DNA of 64,000 bases from Pelosinus baikalensis (GTDB lineage Bacteria > Bacillota > Negativicutes > DSM-13327). Positions 35,805 to 45,110 of the stretch are shown here, one piece after another. Position numbers and translations under genes: made by a program. Each line of letters opens with the position of its first letter. Position 1 is the stretch's first letter. The stretch is from the NCBI RefSeq assembly GCF_020819555.1, contig NZ_JAJHJB010000006.1, positions 1 to 64,000 on the forward strand, read 5' to 3'. The notes beneath the pieces are model-generated. The model was not told the DNA's origin and searched no databases. It saw nothing but the letters and a program-made list of their open reading frames with translations.

Positions 35805-36452
35805 TTGGAACAGATAGTAAAAGTAAATCAACGCTTGGAAATTATGTTATCCCAAAATAGCAATACCCCACGTTTTACTAGTCGTGTTGAAGAACTTACT
35901 TCTAATGAGATGATAATTGCCATGCCGATGCAAAAGGGACGTCCTATTTTTCTGGAAAGCGGACGTGGATTTTATGGCAAAATTATTACTGAGAGTGGCG
36001 TTTATATCTTTAAAAGTAAATTTCTGAGTAAGAGAATGTATCCGTTACCGGTATGGATTGTTACAATGCCCTACGAAATTGAAAAAACGCAGCAAAGAGC
36101 TTTCGTTCGTTTTGATGTATCACAACCTCTGCAGATAGAGTATTTTTTGGATGATGATGCGGAGAATGCTATTAATCTTAAGGTAATGACTCGGGATCTT
36201 AGCGGTGGCGGATTGCAAGCTATATGCGAGCAATCAATAAAAATAGGGACAAAAGTAAATATGACGCTGACTCTTCCAGAGGAAGGTGACCTTGAGGTAG
36301 ATGGTGAAGTTATCCGAGTGCAGAAACCACAAGAAGATCGACAATTATTTTGGATCAGTATCAAGTTTGTCGATACGCGTAATATTGTGCGTGACAAAAT
36401 AAGTAGATTTATATTTAGAAAGCAGTTGGAACATCGTCAAAGAGGTCTCTAA
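35805..36452 (+). CDS. PilZ-domain protein, YcgR/YpfA-like
   Basis: Probable c-di-GMP receptor acting on the motor. 215 residues: an N-terminal YcgR-like beta domain (1-95) and a PilZ domain (about 97-205) with QQRAFVR (RxxxR-type) and DLSGGGL, the two c-di-GMP contacts. TTG start after AGGAGG. Position before cheB supports a motility brake role (inference). Confidence 0.88.
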   Translation: MEQIVKVNQRLEIMLSQNSNTPRFTSRVEELTSNEMIIAMPMQKGRPIFLESGRGFYGKIITESGVYIFKSKFLSKRMYPLPVWIVTMPYEIEKTQQRAFVRFDVSQPLQIEYFLDDDAENAINLKVMTRDLSGGGLQAICEQSIKIGTKVNMTLTLPEEGDLEVDGEVIRVQKPQEDRQLFWISIKFVDTRNIVRDKISRFIFRKQLEHRQRGL

Positions 36453-36467
36453 CTTACAGGAGGTAGA

Positions 36468-37514
36468 ATGATGATCAAAATATTAATTGTTGATGATTCT
36501 GCTTTTATGCGTAAGCTATTATCAGATCTATTTTCTGCTGAGTCAGATTTTTTGGTAGTTGGCACAGCGCGAAATGGTAAAGAAGCTGTAGAGAAAGTAA
36601 AACAATTTAAACCTGATGTAATTACCATGGACGTTGAAATGCCAATTATGAGTGGGTTGCAAGCACTAGAAATTATTATGAAGGAAATACCAACGCCTGT
36701 AGTGATGCTTAGTAGTCTTACTAGTGCTGGAGCAAATGCAACGCTAAGTGCTTTAGAGTTAGGTGCAGTTGATTTTGTGGCAAAGACTGCAGGCGTTATT
36801 TCTAATATAGCTGGTATTAGTACTGAAATAGTAGCCAAAAGTCGGGCGGCAATTAAAGCAAACGTATCTCAATTAAGTAAAGTAAAGGTAATAGTACCAT
36901 CTATGACGAATCTTTCATTTCAATCTTTTAAACAATCCACGAATGAGCCTATTTTAGCAATTGGTACATCTACGGGAGGTCCTAGGGCTCTCCAGGAGAT
37001 TGTTACTAGATTACCTGGTAACTTACCTTGCGGTGTAGTTATTGTTCAACATATGCCCCCAGGATTTACTCGATCCCTAGCTGAACGTTTAAATTCTTTA
37101 TCCTCTTTGACAGTAAAAGAGGCTGAGCACAATGATATTATACGTGCGGGGTTAGTTCTAATTGCCCCCGGTGATCATCATATGAGCATCGAGCGTGAAG
37201 GTAATAAAAAAGTTGTGAAATTGAATCAGAACCCTCCTGTTGGTGGACACCGACCAGCAGTAGATCCTATGATGGAATCCGTTGCCAAGGCTTATGGAGA
37301 GAATGCTGTTGGGGTAATTCTTACGGGGATGGGTCATGATGGTGCTAAAGGTATACAGGCTATCAAGCAAAAGGGTGGCTACACCATTGCCGAAGACCAA
37401 TCTACAGCTGTTGTATTTGGTATGCCTAAATCAGCGATTGAACTCGGTGCGGTTGACAAAGTAGCGCCACTTTCAACTATTGCTGCAGAAATTGTTAAAG
37501 CTATTGTCAAATAA
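36468..37514 (+). CDS. cheB: Chemotaxis protein-glutamate methylesterase CheB
   Basis: Removes methyl groups from receptors after phosphorylation by CheA. 348 residues: receiver domain with Asp9/Asp10 and Asp55 (TMDVEMPIMSG), linker, and a C-terminal esterase with GTSTGGPRAL (catalytic Ser), QHMPPGFT (His) and GMGHDGAKG (Asp). Two in-frame ATGs (36468, 36471) follow AGGAGG. No cheR is found in the window. Confidence 0.96.
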   Translation: MMIKILIVDDSAFMRKLLSDLFSAESDFLVVGTARNGKEAVEKVKQFKPDVITMDVEMPIMSGLQALEIIMKEIPTPVVMLSSLTSAGANATLSALELGAVDFVAKTAGVISNIAGISTEIVAKSRAAIKANVSQLSKVKVIVPSMTNLSFQSFKQSTNEPILAIGTSTGGPRALQEIVTRLPGNLPCGVVIVQHMPPGFTRSLAERLNSLSSLTVKEAEHNDIIRAGLVLIAPGDHHMSIEREGNKKVVKLNQNPPVGGHRPAVDPMMESVAKAYGENAVGVILTGMGHDGAKGIQAIKQKGGYTIAEDQSTAVVFGMPKSAIELGAVDKVAPLSTIAAEIVKAIVK

Positions 37515-37528
37515 TTATGGAGGTGGAA

Positions 37529-39568
37529 ATGATGGATACAAATCAGTATATGGGAATGTTCTTGGAAGAATCTCGAGAACATTTGCAAACGCTTAATAGT
37601 TGTGTATTAGATTTAGAAAATGATCCTGAAAACCTATCTGTACTTAGCGAAATTTTTCGTAGTGCTCATACAATAAAAGGTATGTCAGCTACTATGGGAT
37701 TTACAACAATTGCAGAATTAACACATGAGATGGAAAATATATTGGATTTATTACGTAAAGGTCAATTAAAGGCAAGCCATGATATTATTGATACTATTTT
37801 TAGATGTGTTGATACTTTAGAGCAACTAGTAGAAAGTGTTGCATCAAATAATGAAAGCTCTATTGACAGCAAGCCATTGATTATTAAGCTTAAAGCTTTG
37901 GCTAAAGGAGAGGCTGTTTTATCTACTCCTGTAAAAGCAGAAGCCGTTAGCATAGCACCAGGAGCATCTTCTTCAATCGAGCTTAGTGATACAGAAATAG
38001 CCGTTATAAAAAAAGCACGTGATCAAGGTATGCAGGCGTATGAGGTACAAGTTTCTTTGCGAGAAGGTTGTCTTTTAAAGTCTGCCCGATCCTATATGGT
38101 TATGAATGCGTTAGATGAAATTGGTGAAGTAATCAAAAGTATCCCAGCAGTAGAAGAATTAGAAAAAGAAAATTTTTCTCTTAGTTTCCAAGTGATTGTG
38201 ATATCGGGTAGTGAGGCAGAGAAAATTCAACACGCGGTATTATCAATTTCAGAAATTGACCAAGCGGTTGTTTTGCCATGTGTATTGCCTAATGATGCTA
38301 CGGAAGAAATCATTGCTCCGAAATCGATAGAACCAATGAAAAAAGATGACGAAGCTGAAAAAACTGGAAATGTCCTTGTGCATACCCAAACCACTGTAGA
38401 AAAGAAAAATAAAAGTGGTCAATCAGTGCGTGTGGATATTGATAAACTAGATACCTTGTTAAATCTTGTCGGTGAATTAGTGATTAATAAGACCCGACTG
38501 GAACAAATTGGTCTTACCCATAAGCTAACAGATTTAGTAGAAACAATTGAACAAATGGATCGAGTAACTACTGATTTACAGGCTGTCGTCATGAAAGTAC
38601 GGATGGTTCCTGTAGGACAAGTTTTTAACCGTTTTCCAAGAATGGTTAGAGATTTATCTCGCGATCTTAATAAGGAGATCAACCTTATCATTCAAGGTGA
38701 AGAAACAGAGCTTGATCGTACTGTTATTGATGAAATTGGTGATCCACTTGTTCATTTATTGCGCAATTCCATTGACCATGGTATTGAGCATCCAAATGAA
38801 AGAGAAGAAAAAGGTAAAAATCCTATTGGTGAAATTCGCCTGATTGCTCGCCATGAAGGTAATAATGTAATTATTATGGTCGAAGATGATGGCAAGGGTA
38901 TTAACGCTGATATTATTAAACGTAAGGCTGTTGAGAAAGGTCTTATTTCTCAAGGTGAAGCTGATGCCATGGATGCCAATGAAGCCGTGCGTTTAGTATT
39001 TCTGCCAGGTTTTTCTACAGCTGCTGTTGTCACGGATGTTTCTGGGCGTGGTGTAGGTATGGATGCTGTAAAAAATAAAATTGAATCCCTTGGTGGTATG
39101 GTCGATGTTGAGACCAAGGTCAATGAAGGCAGCAAGTTTAAAATTCGGTTGCCGTTAACACTAGCTATCATACAAGCATTGTTGGTTAAAGTTTCAGAAG
39201 AAATTTATGCAATTCCGCTAGGATCAATTGATAGTACCATCAATATTATGCCTTCTGATATTAAAACAGTACAAAATAAAGAAGTGATTCTGCTCCGAGG
39301 ACAAATTATCCCTATTGTACGTTTAGCAGATGTGCTTAACATACCTGATTCTGACAATCAACATACGGAAGAAGAATTGTTTGTGGTTATTGTACATATT
39401 GGAGAGCAGCGTGCCGGAATTATTGTTGATAATCTAATAGGGCAGCAGGAAATTGTAATAAAATCCTTAGGAAAACTTTTAGCAGGAATTAAAATTATTG
39501 CTGGCGCAACTATTTTGGGTAATGGTCAAGTAGCACTTATATTAGATATCGGTTCATTAATCCAATAA
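37529..39568 (+). CDS. cheA: Chemotaxis histidine kinase CheA
   Basis: Kinase that phosphorylates CheY and CheB in response to receptors. About 679 residues from ATG 37529 (37532 equally possible), after GGAGGTG. Domains: P1 with phosphoryl His47 (SAHTIKGMSATMGF), P2-like region (about 155-265), P3 dimerisation, P4 HATPase (NSIDHGIE, VEDDGKGIN, GRGVGMDAV), and C-terminal P5 (CheW-like). The upstream ATG at 37517 overlaps the RBS. Confidence 0.97.
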   Translation: MMDTNQYMGMFLEESREHLQTLNSCVLDLENDPENLSVLSEIFRSAHTIKGMSATMGFTTIAELTHEMENILDLLRKGQLKASHDIIDTIFRCVDTLEQLVESVASNNESSIDSKPLIIKLKALAKGEAVLSTPVKAEAVSIAPGASSSIELSDTEIAVIKKARDQGMQAYEVQVSLREGCLLKSARSYMVMNALDEIGEVIKSIPAVEELEKENFSLSFQVIVISGSEAEKIQHAVLSISEIDQAVVLPCVLPNDATEEIIAPKSIEPMKKDDEAEKTGNVLVHTQTTVEKKNKSGQSVRVDIDKLDTLLNLVGELVINKTRLEQIGLTHKLTDLVETIEQMDRVTTDLQAVVMKVRMVPVGQVFNRFPRMVRDLSRDLNKEINLIIQGEETELDRTVIDEIGDPLVHLLRNSIDHGIEHPNEREEKGKNPIGEIRLIARHEGNNVIIMVEDDGKGINADIIKRKAVEKGLISQGEADAMDANEAVRLVFLPGFSTAAVVTDVSGRGVGMDAVKNKIESLGGMVDVETKVNEGSKFKIRLPLTLAIIQALLVKVSEEIYAIPLGSIDSTINIMPSDIKTVQNKEVILLRGQIIPIVRLADVLNIPDSDNQHTEEELFVVIVHIGEQRAGIIVDNLIGQQEIVIKSLGKLLAGIKIIAGATILGNGQVALILDIGSLIQ

Positions 39569-39581
39569 GGAGGAGCAGCAC

Positions 39582-40046
39582 ATGTTAGAAAAAAGCTATG
39601 CAAGCAGCGAAGTACAGCTAGTTGTTTTCAAACTAGGTAAAGAAGAATACAGTGTCAGTATTTTGCAAGTGCAAGAAATAAAACGGATTACTGATATTAC
39701 AAGAGTCCCTCACACACCAGATTATATTAAAGGTGTAATTAACCTGCGAGGCAGTGTTTTACCAGTTATTGATTTAAAGAAACGCTTGAATTTGCCCCAA
39801 CAAGTCTTGACAGAAGATACACGGATTATTATTGTCAAAGTAGATGAATTATCTGTTGGCATGATCGTGGATGCTGTCTCAGAAGTTATGACAATTGATC
39901 AGGAAAATATTGATTCACCAGATGTTGTAGCGGGGAGTGTGGCAGCAAGCTATCTTAGTGGAGTAGGCAAATTGGACAATCGACTACTCATTTTATTAAA
40001 TTTAGAAGAAATTATTGGCGTTGGTCAAGAAACAAAAGTAGTGTAA
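39582..40046 (+). CDS. cheW: Chemotaxis adaptor protein CheW
   Basis: Couples CheA to receptors. 154 residues with VFKLGKEEYSVSILQVQEI, TPDYIKGVINLRGSVLPVID and DRLLILL-type DNRLLILLNLE, diagnostic for CheW. Strong RBS AAGGAGGAG. Confidence 0.97.
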   Translation: MLEKSYASSEVQLVVFKLGKEEYSVSILQVQEIKRITDITRVPHTPDYIKGVINLRGSVLPVIDLKKRLNLPQQVLTEDTRIIIVKVDELSVGMIVDAVSEVMTIDQENIDSPDVVAGSVAASYLSGVGKLDNRLLILLNLEEIIGVGQETKVV

Positions 40047-40074
40047 TTATTGAGTTTAAAATGAGGTGGAACTA

Positions 40075-40695
40075 TTGTCTGATGAAATATTAAAACTGTC
40101 AATGTTGCAGCTTGATGCATTAAGGGAAATTGGCAATGTTGGTGCTGGGAATTCCGCCACAGCATTATCACAAATTATTAATCGTAAAATAGATATGACG
40201 GTCCCTAAAATTGCCATTTTGCCTTTAGGGGAGGTGCCAGATGTAGTTGGTGGTCCAGATGCAATGGTGGCAGGTGTATATTTACGTGTATTTGGTCCTG
40301 CTCCCAGTAGTATTTTATTTTTGTTACCTCGTGATAGTGCTTTTTATTTAGTCGACATGCTAATGGGGAGAGAGCAAGGGCATACAACCTCATTAAATTC
40401 TATGGATGAGTCTGCGTTGATGGAAATTGGTAATATTCTTGCAGGTGCTTATCTCAATGCATTATCCCACTTTACTTCTTTGACGTTATTACCATCTATT
40501 CCAGCTCTGGCAATGGATATGGCTGGAGCTATCTTAAGCGTTATTTTGATCCAGTTAGGACAAATGGGAGATCATGCACTCGTAATTGAAACCGAATTTA
40601 CCACTGAGAATGATGGCGTAAAAGGACATTTTTTCTTGATTCCTGATCCTGGTTCGTTAAATACCATTTTGGCGGCAATAGGGGTGAAGGAATAA
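40075..40695 (+). CDS. cheC: CheY-P phosphatase CheC
   Basis: Dephosphorylates CheY-P and is stimulated by CheD. 206 residues from TTG 40075, 6 bases after AGGTGG; an upstream GTG (40066) lies in that site. Seen: two phosphatase helices, EIGNVGAGNSATALS (Glu18/Asn21) and EIGNILAGAYLNAL. Ends one base into cheD (TAATG). Confidence 0.95.
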   Translation: MSDEILKLSMLQLDALREIGNVGAGNSATALSQIINRKIDMTVPKIAILPLGEVPDVVGGPDAMVAGVYLRVFGPAPSSILFLLPRDSAFYLVDMLMGREQGHTTSLNSMDESALMEIGNILAGAYLNALSHFTSLTLLPSIPALAMDMAGAILSVILIQLGQMGDHALVIETEFTTENDGVKGHFFLIPDPGSLNTILAAIGVKE

Positions 40696-41180
40696 TGTCA
40701 GAACTAATAAAAGTTGGGATGGCTGATTACAAAGTTGGTAGTAACCCCTCGAGTCTTATAAGTTATGGATTAGGTTCTTGTGTTGGCATTGCACTATATG
40801 ATACAGCTGCAAAAATTGGTGGCTTGGCTCATATTATGCTTCCTGATAGTACACAAGCACGTTCAGCTGAAAATCCAGCTAAATTTGCAAATACGGCTTT
40901 GCCTTTGATGTTAGATGAAATGATTAAACTGGGGGCTGCAAAAAACCGTATTTTAGCTAAAATTGCTGGTGGAGCTCAAATGTTTACCTTTGCAAATGCA
41001 ACAGATGTTATGCGTGTTGGTGAGCGTAATACGGAAGCTGTACGTATATTATTAAAAAAAATGGATATTAAATTAATCGCAGATGATACTGGTGGGAATT
41101 ATGGGCGCACTGTAGTATTACATTTGGATACAGGCATTTATCTCATAAAAACAATTGCTAAAGGTGAAAAAGAACTATAA
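40695..41180 (+). CDS. cheD: Chemoreceptor glutamine deamidase CheD
   Basis: Deamidates receptors and binds CheC. 161 residues. Seen: GLGSCVGIALYD with catalytic Cys29 and GGLAHIMLPDS with His46, then GGAQMF and a Gly-rich GGNYGRTVVL. Overlaps cheC by one base. Confidence 0.96.
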   Translation: MSELIKVGMADYKVGSNPSSLISYGLGSCVGIALYDTAAKIGGLAHIMLPDSTQARSAENPAKFANTALPLMLDEMIKLGAAKNRILAKIAGGAQMFTFANATDVMRVGERNTEAVRILLKKMDIKLIADDTGGNYGRTVVLHLDTGIYLIKTIAKGEKEL

Positions 41181-41196
41181 TCAGGGAGGAATAAAG

Positions 41197-41517
41197 GTGC
41201 TTAAGTTGCGTACTGCTCTGTGCTTAGCACTCATTGTTGGTACCCTGACACTACTAAACGGTGTGTTGCAAGGTGCTAGAATAGAAACGATTATTTATCG
41301 TATCATTGTCTCAATTGCTATTTTTGGTTTTATTGGCTATGGCATAGGACTTATAGTGGAAAGATTTTTAAAAAATATTGCTTTAAAGAAGTTAGAAGAA
41401 AAGTCTCAAAGGGATGAGCTGAAAGAAAATGAACCTTCAGATGACGTTACCGAGAATTCAGAATTTGCTCCTTTTACCTCTACTAGTTTTGAACAAATAA
41501 CGCGCCCCAAAGAATGA
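41197..41517 (+). CDS. Small membrane protein between cheD and sigma-28
   Basis: Not recognised. 106 residues from GTG 41197, 7 bases after AGGGAGGA; the frame is open further upstream but that part overlaps cheD. Seen: two hydrophobic segments (about 5-25 and 30-55) and a charged, acidic C-terminal tail (about 65-106) likely in the cytosol. Its place suggests a motility role, but none can be claimed. Confidence 0.7.
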   Translation: MLKLRTALCLALIVGTLTLLNGVLQGARIETIIYRIIVSIAIFGFIGYGIGLIVERFLKNIALKKLEEKSQRDELKENEPSDDVTENSEFAPFTSTSFEQITRPKE

Positions 41518-41548
41518 GATATACGTGGGTTTATGGGGGTAATCATAG

Positions 41549-42307
41549 ATGTTAGATAATAAGCAAGCTAAAATAGAAGAAATTATGAAATTGTGGCTAG
41601 AATATCAGCAAAGTAGGAAAGTGGAAATACGAGAAAAGCTGATTGAATACTACTTATCGTTAGTTAAGTTAGTTGCGAGTCGCATTGCGATTAGCTTACC
41701 ACAATATGTAGATAAAGACGATTTAATTAGTAATGGTTTTTTTGGTTTACTTGATGCAATTGAAAAATATGATCCGATGCGGGGAATTAAGTTTGAAACT
41801 TATGCCGTTGTTCGTATTCGGGGTTCTATGCTTGATGCCATTCGTGCACAAGATTGGGTACCAACCAGTATTCGCCAAAAGGCAAAACAATATGAACAAA
41901 CGGTATCAAAGCTTGAAAATCAATTAGGGCGTGCTGCGACTGATAATGAGATTGCTGAAGCTCTTAGTATTTCAGTCAATGAACTATATGTTCTATTAAA
42001 TCAGCTCAATGCTAGTACAATCATGCCTTTAGATGAATTTATAAAAACAGAAACCTCTTCTGCGCACCTAACGAACCCGTCAGAGCAAATTGAAATAGAA
42101 GAAGTAAAGCAAGCCTTAGCCAAAACAATCGATAAATTACCTGAAAAAGAAAGATTAGTTGTTTCTTTGTATTATTATGAAGGACTAACCTTAAAAGAGA
42201 TCAGTTTAATTTTGAAATTGTCTGAAGCGCGTATTTCTCAGCTGCACACTAAATCAATTTTCCGATTAAGAGGAGCATTATCACGGATTAAATCAAGTTT
42301 TATTTGA
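41549..42307 (+). CDS. fliA: RNA polymerase sigma-28 factor (SigD/FliA/WhiG)
   Basis: Drives late flagellar and chemotaxis genes. 252 residues: sigma region 2 (YLSLVKLVASRIAISLP, DLISNGFFGLLDAIEKYDP), region 3 and region 4 (LPEKERLVVSLYYYEGLT... SEARISQLHTKSIFRL). An anti-sigma flgM is not in the window. RBS GGGGGT lies upstream. Confidence 0.96.
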   Translation: MLDNKQAKIEEIMKLWLEYQQSRKVEIREKLIEYYLSLVKLVASRIAISLPQYVDKDDLISNGFFGLLDAIEKYDPMRGIKFETYAVVRIRGSMLDAIRAQDWVPTSIRQKAKQYEQTVSKLENQLGRAATDNEIAEALSISVNELYVLLNQLNASTIMPLDEFIKTETSSAHLTNPSEQIEIEEVKQALAKTIDKLPEKERLVVSLYYYEGLTLKEISLILKLSEARISQLHTKSIFRLRGALSRIKSSFI

Positions 42308-42332
42308 CACCGTTAAGGGGGAATATCAAGCT

Positions 42333-43961
42333 ATGATTGGTGATGAACACGTTGAGGTTCAAGATGGACAAAAAAATGATAAAATTCCTGGATTTTCAAT
42401 TGATATCAATGATAGTGGTGTATTTGTAAAAATACACTCTATTGAAGATGGTGCATCTTCTGTAAACGAAATAGCTATATTTGAACAATTAAATAAGCAG
42501 GGAGTAACGGAATATAATCGTAGTTTAATCATTGCTGCCATTAAAGCGGCGGATGAGCAACCGGTAAAAGTAGCAGAAAAGCCTAAAGTAGAGCCTCAGC
42601 CTGATCCAGAAATCCAGGTAAATTTGACACGTGATAAAATGGAAGCAACTTTAGAAATTGTGTTGCCGCCACGATGTACACCTTTAACCCTGGAATCCGT
42701 ACTTGAGAAAATCAAGGCTAGTGGTATTGTTTTTGGAATTGATGATAAAGCCATTCAGCAGGCCTATGAATCTCCAGGTACAAGAGTGACATTTGCTTGT
42801 GGTCAACAACCAATTCATGGTACAAATGCCCAGATTAAGCATCATTTTATATTGGCTGCAAAAAGTCGGCCTCAGGAAATGGAAGATGGTAGTGTAGACT
42901 TTAAAAACTTAAATTTGTTTACGACGGTGCAACAAGGAGATATCTTGGCAGAAAAAATTCCAGCAACACCAGGAATTGCTGGAATGGATGTATTAGGTAA
43001 CAACGTTATTGCAAAACCGGGTAAAGATATGTTGCTTCCCATAGGGAAAAATGTAAGTGTTGTGGATACCAATACCATTGTGGCTGATATAGCAGGACAA
43101 ATTCTGATGATCAATAAAAAAATTAATGTGATGCCCATTATTGAAATTAAAGAAGATGTAGATGTTTCGACAGGCAATATTGAATTTATCGGTAATGTTA
43201 CCATACGTGGTTCTGTGCAACCGGGATTCTCAGTAAAAGCTGAAGGTAATGTGGAGATTTTTGGTACTGTTAGTGGCGGTATTGTAGAAGGAAAAAATGT
43301 AGTTATAAAAATGGGCATTCAAGGAATGCATCGCGGTTATGTTAAAGCGAAAGAAAACGTAGTTGCTAAGTTTATTGAAAATGCTACTGTTCATGCAGGA
43401 GTGGATATTCTGGTCAGTGATGTTATACTTCATTCTCGGATAACTGCGGGAAAAAAAATCTTAGTAGAGGGACGCCGTGGCTTGATTACTGGTGGGACGA
43501 TTATGGCTGGAGAAGAAATTCGTGCTAAAGTGATTGGCACTCAGATGTCAACCAGTACAGAACTAGAAGTTGGCGTAAACCCATCATTGCGGGAAGAATA
43601 TCAACATATACGTCGTGAAATGAAAAAAGTTGAAATTAATCTTGAACAGGCCCAAAAAGCGTTGAGTATTTTACGATCAATGGATCAACATACGATACCT
43701 CCTGAGAAACGTGAAATGCTTTTGAAATTAACAAAAGCTCAATTTCATTTAGTAGGACAAGTTGAAACGATGCGTACTCGAATGGTCGTCATTGAAGGTG
43801 AGTTCGAAGAAATGCGTACTGGACGCATAAAGGTAGCTGATATTATGTATCCTGGAGTTAAAGTTGTAATCGGTACATTGGTTAAGCCAATACGCGATAT
43901 TTTAAAATTTAGCTCTTTATATGCAGAAGATGGCGAAATAAAAATTGGTACGTTTAAATAA
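42333..43961 (+). CDS. FapA family protein (DUF342)
   Basis: Probable polymer-forming cytosolic protein; role in flagellar operons not settled. 542 residues: N-terminal region (1-170), a long beta-helix-like repeat region (about 230-400) with GNVTIRGSVQPGFSVKAEGN and GTVSGGIVEGKNVVI, and a C-terminal coiled coil (about 420-500). ATG after AAGGGGG, 26 bases after fliA. Confidence 0.88.
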   Translation: MIGDEHVEVQDGQKNDKIPGFSIDINDSGVFVKIHSIEDGASSVNEIAIFEQLNKQGVTEYNRSLIIAAIKAADEQPVKVAEKPKVEPQPDPEIQVNLTRDKMEATLEIVLPPRCTPLTLESVLEKIKASGIVFGIDDKAIQQAYESPGTRVTFACGQQPIHGTNAQIKHHFILAAKSRPQEMEDGSVDFKNLNLFTTVQQGDILAEKIPATPGIAGMDVLGNNVIAKPGKDMLLPIGKNVSVVDTNTIVADIAGQILMINKKINVMPIIEIKEDVDVSTGNIEFIGNVTIRGSVQPGFSVKAEGNVEIFGTVSGGIVEGKNVVIKMGIQGMHRGYVKAKENVVAKFIENATVHAGVDILVSDVILHSRITAGKKILVEGRRGLITGGTIMAGEEIRAKVIGTQMSTSTELEVGVNPSLREEYQHIRREMKKVEINLEQAQKALSILRSMDQHTIPPEKREMLLKLTKAQFHLVGQVETMRTRMVVIEGEFEEMRTGRIKVADIMYPGVKVVIGTLVKPIRDILKFSSLYAEDGEIKIGTFK

Positions 43962-44007
43962 TATAGTTGGATTTTTTCTGTTGTATCAGGTATAAGGTGG
44001 TGGGACA

Positions 44008-44343
44008 ATGTCTATTAATCCAATAGAGTTGCAAGTGTTGATTCCCAAAGCTACTGAAGTAGGCAAGGCTCAAAATCTTGCCAATCGTCAAGAAACTCTA
44101 CAGCAGCAACATGTTGCTGGGCAATGGAATGATATTTCTACAAATCGTCAGCACCAGGTACAAAGTGCAGCTAAAAATGAAGGCGGCAAAGTTGGACGCG
44201 ACAAGGAGGCCAAGGAAGAAAAGCATTCTCCGAATGAACAAAAACCTAGGCAGAATGATGAGAGCAGTATTGAAAAAGACAAGGTAAATCGGGCTTCTAA
44301 TAACGATCCCGTTCGGGGTCATATCATTGATATAAAAACATGA
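44008..44343 (+). CDS. Charged, probably disordered protein in the flagellar operon
   Basis: Not recognised. 111 residues, highly charged (Lys, Glu, Asp) with many Gln, Asn and Ser after about residue 35, and no hydrophobic core, so probably disordered. The N-terminal ~20 residues (INPIELQVLIPKATEVGK) are the most ordered part. Good RBS (GGTGG) and normal operon spacing support it as a real gene. Confidence 0.6.
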   Translation: MSINPIELQVLIPKATEVGKAQNLANRQETLQQQHVAGQWNDISTNRQHQVQSAAKNEGGKVGRDKEAKEEKHSPNEQKPRQNDESSIEKDKVNRASNNDPVRGHIIDIKT

Positions 44344-44382
44344 GACAATGTTGTTGTTATCGAGAACTTATGAGGTGAGAGT

Positions 44383-44931
44383 ATGTTTTCTAATATTTTT
44401 ATTGTTGTACTAGTTATTATATTTCTTATTGTTTTTGTGTTGTATAAGCGACAAATGCTATTAAACTTGTTTTCTCTTGAAATTGCATCTTCTACGACTC
44501 AATTTCAAGAGCAGATAGAGGAAACAGCTGAAGTTGTCATTCAACGACTGGAAGAAAGGATTCGTTACTTAGAGGATATATTAATAGCAGCGGATGCAAA
44601 GATTGCGGGATTAGATAAAAAAATGATGATGGCGGAAAAGCTTTTAGATAAAGAGATTAAGGATGAGCATTTATTTCGAAAGTTGTCGAATTTTTCAGAA
44701 AAAATGAAAGAAGAAAATATAGAAACCTCTTCTCAGCAACTAAATCCGATACAGGAGCCGATAGATAAAAACTATAAGGTGATAGATAATGATAAAGAAA
44801 TCATACGTAATCATAAGCGTGACTCTGTATTAGCTTTGGCTGAGCAAGGATATAGTAGCATTGAAATTGCAAAAACGACAGGAATAAGTAAAAGTGAAAT
44901 CATTCTGCTACTGCAGTTACATAAAAAGTAA
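44383..44931 (+). CDS. SwrB-like (DUF6115) membrane coiled-coil protein
   Basis: Last gene of the motility operon, at the position of swrB in Bacillus, where it activates export gate assembly. 182 residues: N-terminal membrane helix (5-22), coiled coil (about 40-100), a variable acidic linker, and a C-terminal HTH-like segment (ALAEQGYSSIEIAKTTGIS). Similarity to DUF6115 is judged by architecture and position. Confidence 0.78.
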   Translation: MFSNIFIVVLVIIFLIVFVLYKRQMLLNLFSLEIASSTTQFQEQIEETAEVVIQRLEERIRYLEDILIAADAKIAGLDKKMMMAEKLLDKEIKDEHLFRKLSNFSEKMKEENIETSSQQLNPIQEPIDKNYKVIDNDKEIIRNHKRDSVLALAEQGYSSIEIAKTTGISKSEIILLLQLHKK

Positions 44932-44970
44932 ATGGAGTATTAAAAAAATGCAAAGTTCTTGTATAATATC

Positions 44971-44999
44971 TTGTTATATAAAAATAACTATGATATAAT
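44971..44999 (+). promoter_or_regulatory. Promoter of rpsB-tsf
   Basis: TTGTTA (44971-44976) and TATAAT (44994-44999) with ideal 17-bp spacing, leading into a ~105-base leader before rpsB. A second TATAAT at 44962-44967 lacks a good -35. Confidence 0.75.
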
Positions 45000-45004
45000 A
45001 ATTC

Positions 45005-45110
45005 GTGTTGTAAATCCACACGCAATCTAATTTTATTTACTGTGCTAACAACATGTTGGTGATAAATAGAAAATGCGGATTGCGGCGGTAATTTAACAGG
45101 AGGTGTAAGT
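45005..45110 (+). promoter_or_regulatory. rpsB leader RNA with possible autoregulatory fold
   Basis: The untranslated leader contains CGCAATC (45021-45027), complementary to GATTGCG (45078-45084), and AATCC (45013-45017), which can instead pair with overlapping GGATT (45077-45081). A CAACATGTTG palindrome lies between. Two competing pairings before an S2 gene fit ribosomal-protein feedback control, but no known leader motif was matched. Confidence 0.35.

Noticed and set aside
42872..43318. Antisense 148-codon frame in fapA
   Set aside because: Lies wholly within fapA with no family match and no RBS; fapA is clearly real.
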